Below the pieces are notes generated by a model, which made no database searches, was not told the DNA's origin, and saw only the letters and a list, made by a program, of their open reading frames with translations. Positions 63,267-64,000 of a stretch of 64,000 nt of DNA are shown here, in pieces. Positions within the stretch are counted from its first letter, which is position 1, and each line of letters starts with the position of its first letter. The translations under genes and the position numbers were made by a program. Source of the stretch: Rossellomorea sp. AcN35-11 (lineage in GTDB: Bacteria; Bacillota; Bacilli; Bacillales; Bacillaceae_B); contig CP128835.1 in assembly GCA_030388825.1 (NCBI GenBank), positions 2,040,001 to 2,104,000 of the forward strand. Direction: 5' to 3'.

Positions 63267-63773
63267 CTAATCGTCCTCATACTTCAACTCCAGCGTGATC
63301 TGCGTAGTCGTATAAAAGTACATTTCCCGCACCTTCAACTGAAAGGACTTATCATTCAGTTTGACCGTTTTGTTTTCGATGATCTTTTTGATGAGTTCTT
63401 TGTTCCCGTAAGCTGATTCTAAGTCTTTGGTCAGCAGGCTCCTCAGGTCTTCGCTCAATCGATCTTCCGTTTCGTGGATGCTGAGTAATTCGACTTTTGT
63501 TTTCGTAGGATTGATGATTTTCACTTTGACTTCCTGGATGGTGAGTTCGTTTTCGTTTTCTTTGTTTAGCTGTTTGTATTCTTCCTGGAGATAGGAAAGG
63601 GTGTTTTTCAGTTTGCTGATGTCATTCTTCTGTTCTTCAATTCTCTGGGCCTGTTTCTCATGCATTGCGCCGAACATGAACAGGAAGATCATCCAGCTGA
63701 TGATGCCTCCCACGACCATTCCTGCGAAGAACCGCTGCCAGGAAGGGAGCCGGTAATATGGGGGGATCCTCAT
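63267..63773 (-). CDS. ytrI: Sporulation membrane protein YtrI
   Basis: A 168-residue protein: one N-terminal TM segment (WQRFFAGMVVGGIISWMIFL), a coiled coil (KQAQRIEEQKNDISKLKNTL, SYLQEEYKQLNKENENE) and a C-terminal domain ending TTTQITLELKYEDD. YtrI is made in the mother cell during sporulation and is needed for efficient spore formation. ATG 63773 overlaps the ytrH stop in ATGA (63770-63773), so the two are translationally coupled. Minus strand, converging on the nrnA side as I recall for this locus in Bacillus. Confidence 0.9.
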   Translation of the reverse strand: MRIPPYYRLPSWQRFFAGMVVGGIISWMIFLFMFGAMHEKQAQRIEEQKNDISKLKNTLSYLQEEYKQLNKENENELTIQEVKVKIINPTKTKVELLSIHETEDRLSEDLRSLLTKDLESAYGNKELIKKIIENKTVKLNDKSFQLKVREMYFYTTTQITLELKYEDD

Positions 63774-64000
63774 GATGGCATTTGCTCCTGTGTCAGCCAT
63801 GAAATGATCATGGCTGCCGTGTTCGCTCCCCCTAAAGCGGAAAGGATAAGCAGGAATTGTTTGAAGAGTTCTTTCGTCTCCCCGTTCAGGAATCCTTTTT
63901 CAAAGCTGTATACCGTATCAAACGTGCCCCCGATCGCTGCGATGATAGCCCATATACGGAGGAAATCCGATAGTCTTCTCATTTCAATAAATAAAGGCTG
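63770..64000 (-). CDS. ytrH: Sporulation protein YtrH, C-terminal part (5' end outside window)
   Basis: The frame is open to base 64000 (QPLFIE precedes the internal Met at 63982), so the gene starts beyond the window. The visible 76 residues, MRRLSDFLRIWAIIAAIGGT, FDTVYSFEKGFLNGETKELF and LLILSALGGANTAAMIISWL, match the C-terminal two-thirds of YtrH, a mother-cell membrane protein of sporulation. The internal ATG should not be taken as the start. Confidence 0.9.
   Translation of the reverse strand, partial: QPLFIEMRRLSDFLRIWAIIAAIGGTFDTVYSFEKGFLNGETKELFKQFLLILSALGGANTAAMIISWLTQEQMPS

Noticed and set aside
63770..63982. Short 70-residue YtrH starting at 63982
   Set aside because: The frame stays open to the window edge and YtrH is normally longer; the internal Met is not the start.
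1..64000. CRISPR array
   Set aside because: The repeats seen are 50-70 bp palindromes separated by whole genes or kilobases, not short repeats with regular spacers, and no cas genes were found.
1..64000. tRNA genes or a phage attachment site at the island edges
   Set aside because: No cloverleaf or conserved tRNA arms were seen near 16, 31 or 41 kb, and no integrase gene is present in the window.

Overview
The window reads as a chromosomal segment of a spore-forming Bacillaceae bacterium, probably a marine-type Bacillus or Rossellomorea. Supporting genes are ald, ytkL, ytoI, ytpI, nrnA and the sporulation pair ytrH-ytrI, together with strong AGGAGG ribosome sites, many TTG/GTG starts and low GC. 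This placement comes from gene content and remembered gene order, not from a database search.

Layout. 1-0.8 kb: 3' part of an IS110-family element. 0.9-7.0 kb: an integron-like run of small unrelated genes (2H phosphoesterase, APH-type kinase, PfpI-like protein, DUF1871, small membrane proteins, leucine-rich repeat protein), most followed within a few bases by a copy of a two-hairpin repeat. 7-12.4 kb: a C1q-like protein, EamA exporter, GNAT protein and gene remnants. 12.5-16 kb: an RND efflux pump and a DUF4359 protein. 16-31.7 kb: a defence-like island built into a ruined ribose (rbs) operon. It holds a large SF2 helicase with a nuclease-like C-terminus; an amber-interrupted PD-(D/E)XK nuclease gene followed by a membrane/STAND-like ATPase split by a one-base shift in an A8 run; and an SF1 helicase paired with a DUF2290-like partner. 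A palindromic intergenic repeat (GGGTCAGACC...GGTCTGACCC) lies after each module. 31.7-40.6 kb: conserved core (NCS1 permease, ald, ytkL, hydrolase, ytoI, ytpI, nrnA). 40.6-63.2 kb: about 22.6 kb of accessory genes between nrnA and ytrI: small lipoproteins, GNAT, Nudix, HIT, an ECF sigma/anti-sigma pair, a methyltransferase, a Fur-box nitroreductase, two MFS exporters around an IclR regulator and a quinone reductase, an LLM oxidoreductase, an Amj-type flippase and a hydrolase. 62.6-64 kb: a tandem duplication at the ytrI 3' end, then ytrI and ytrH.

At least ten otherwise conserved genes are broken by one-base shifts, mostly in G or A runs (nrnA, amj, qor twice, both MFS genes, the LLM gene, the RND gene, the EamA gene). 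The simplest reading is sequencing or assembly indels, so the broken genes should be treated as possibly intact in the cell. Around them are true remnants (rbsB, rbsC, rsgA, SF0329, SHOCT, a deaminase) that mark a plastic, transfer-prone region. No tRNA, rRNA or CRISPR array was seen.
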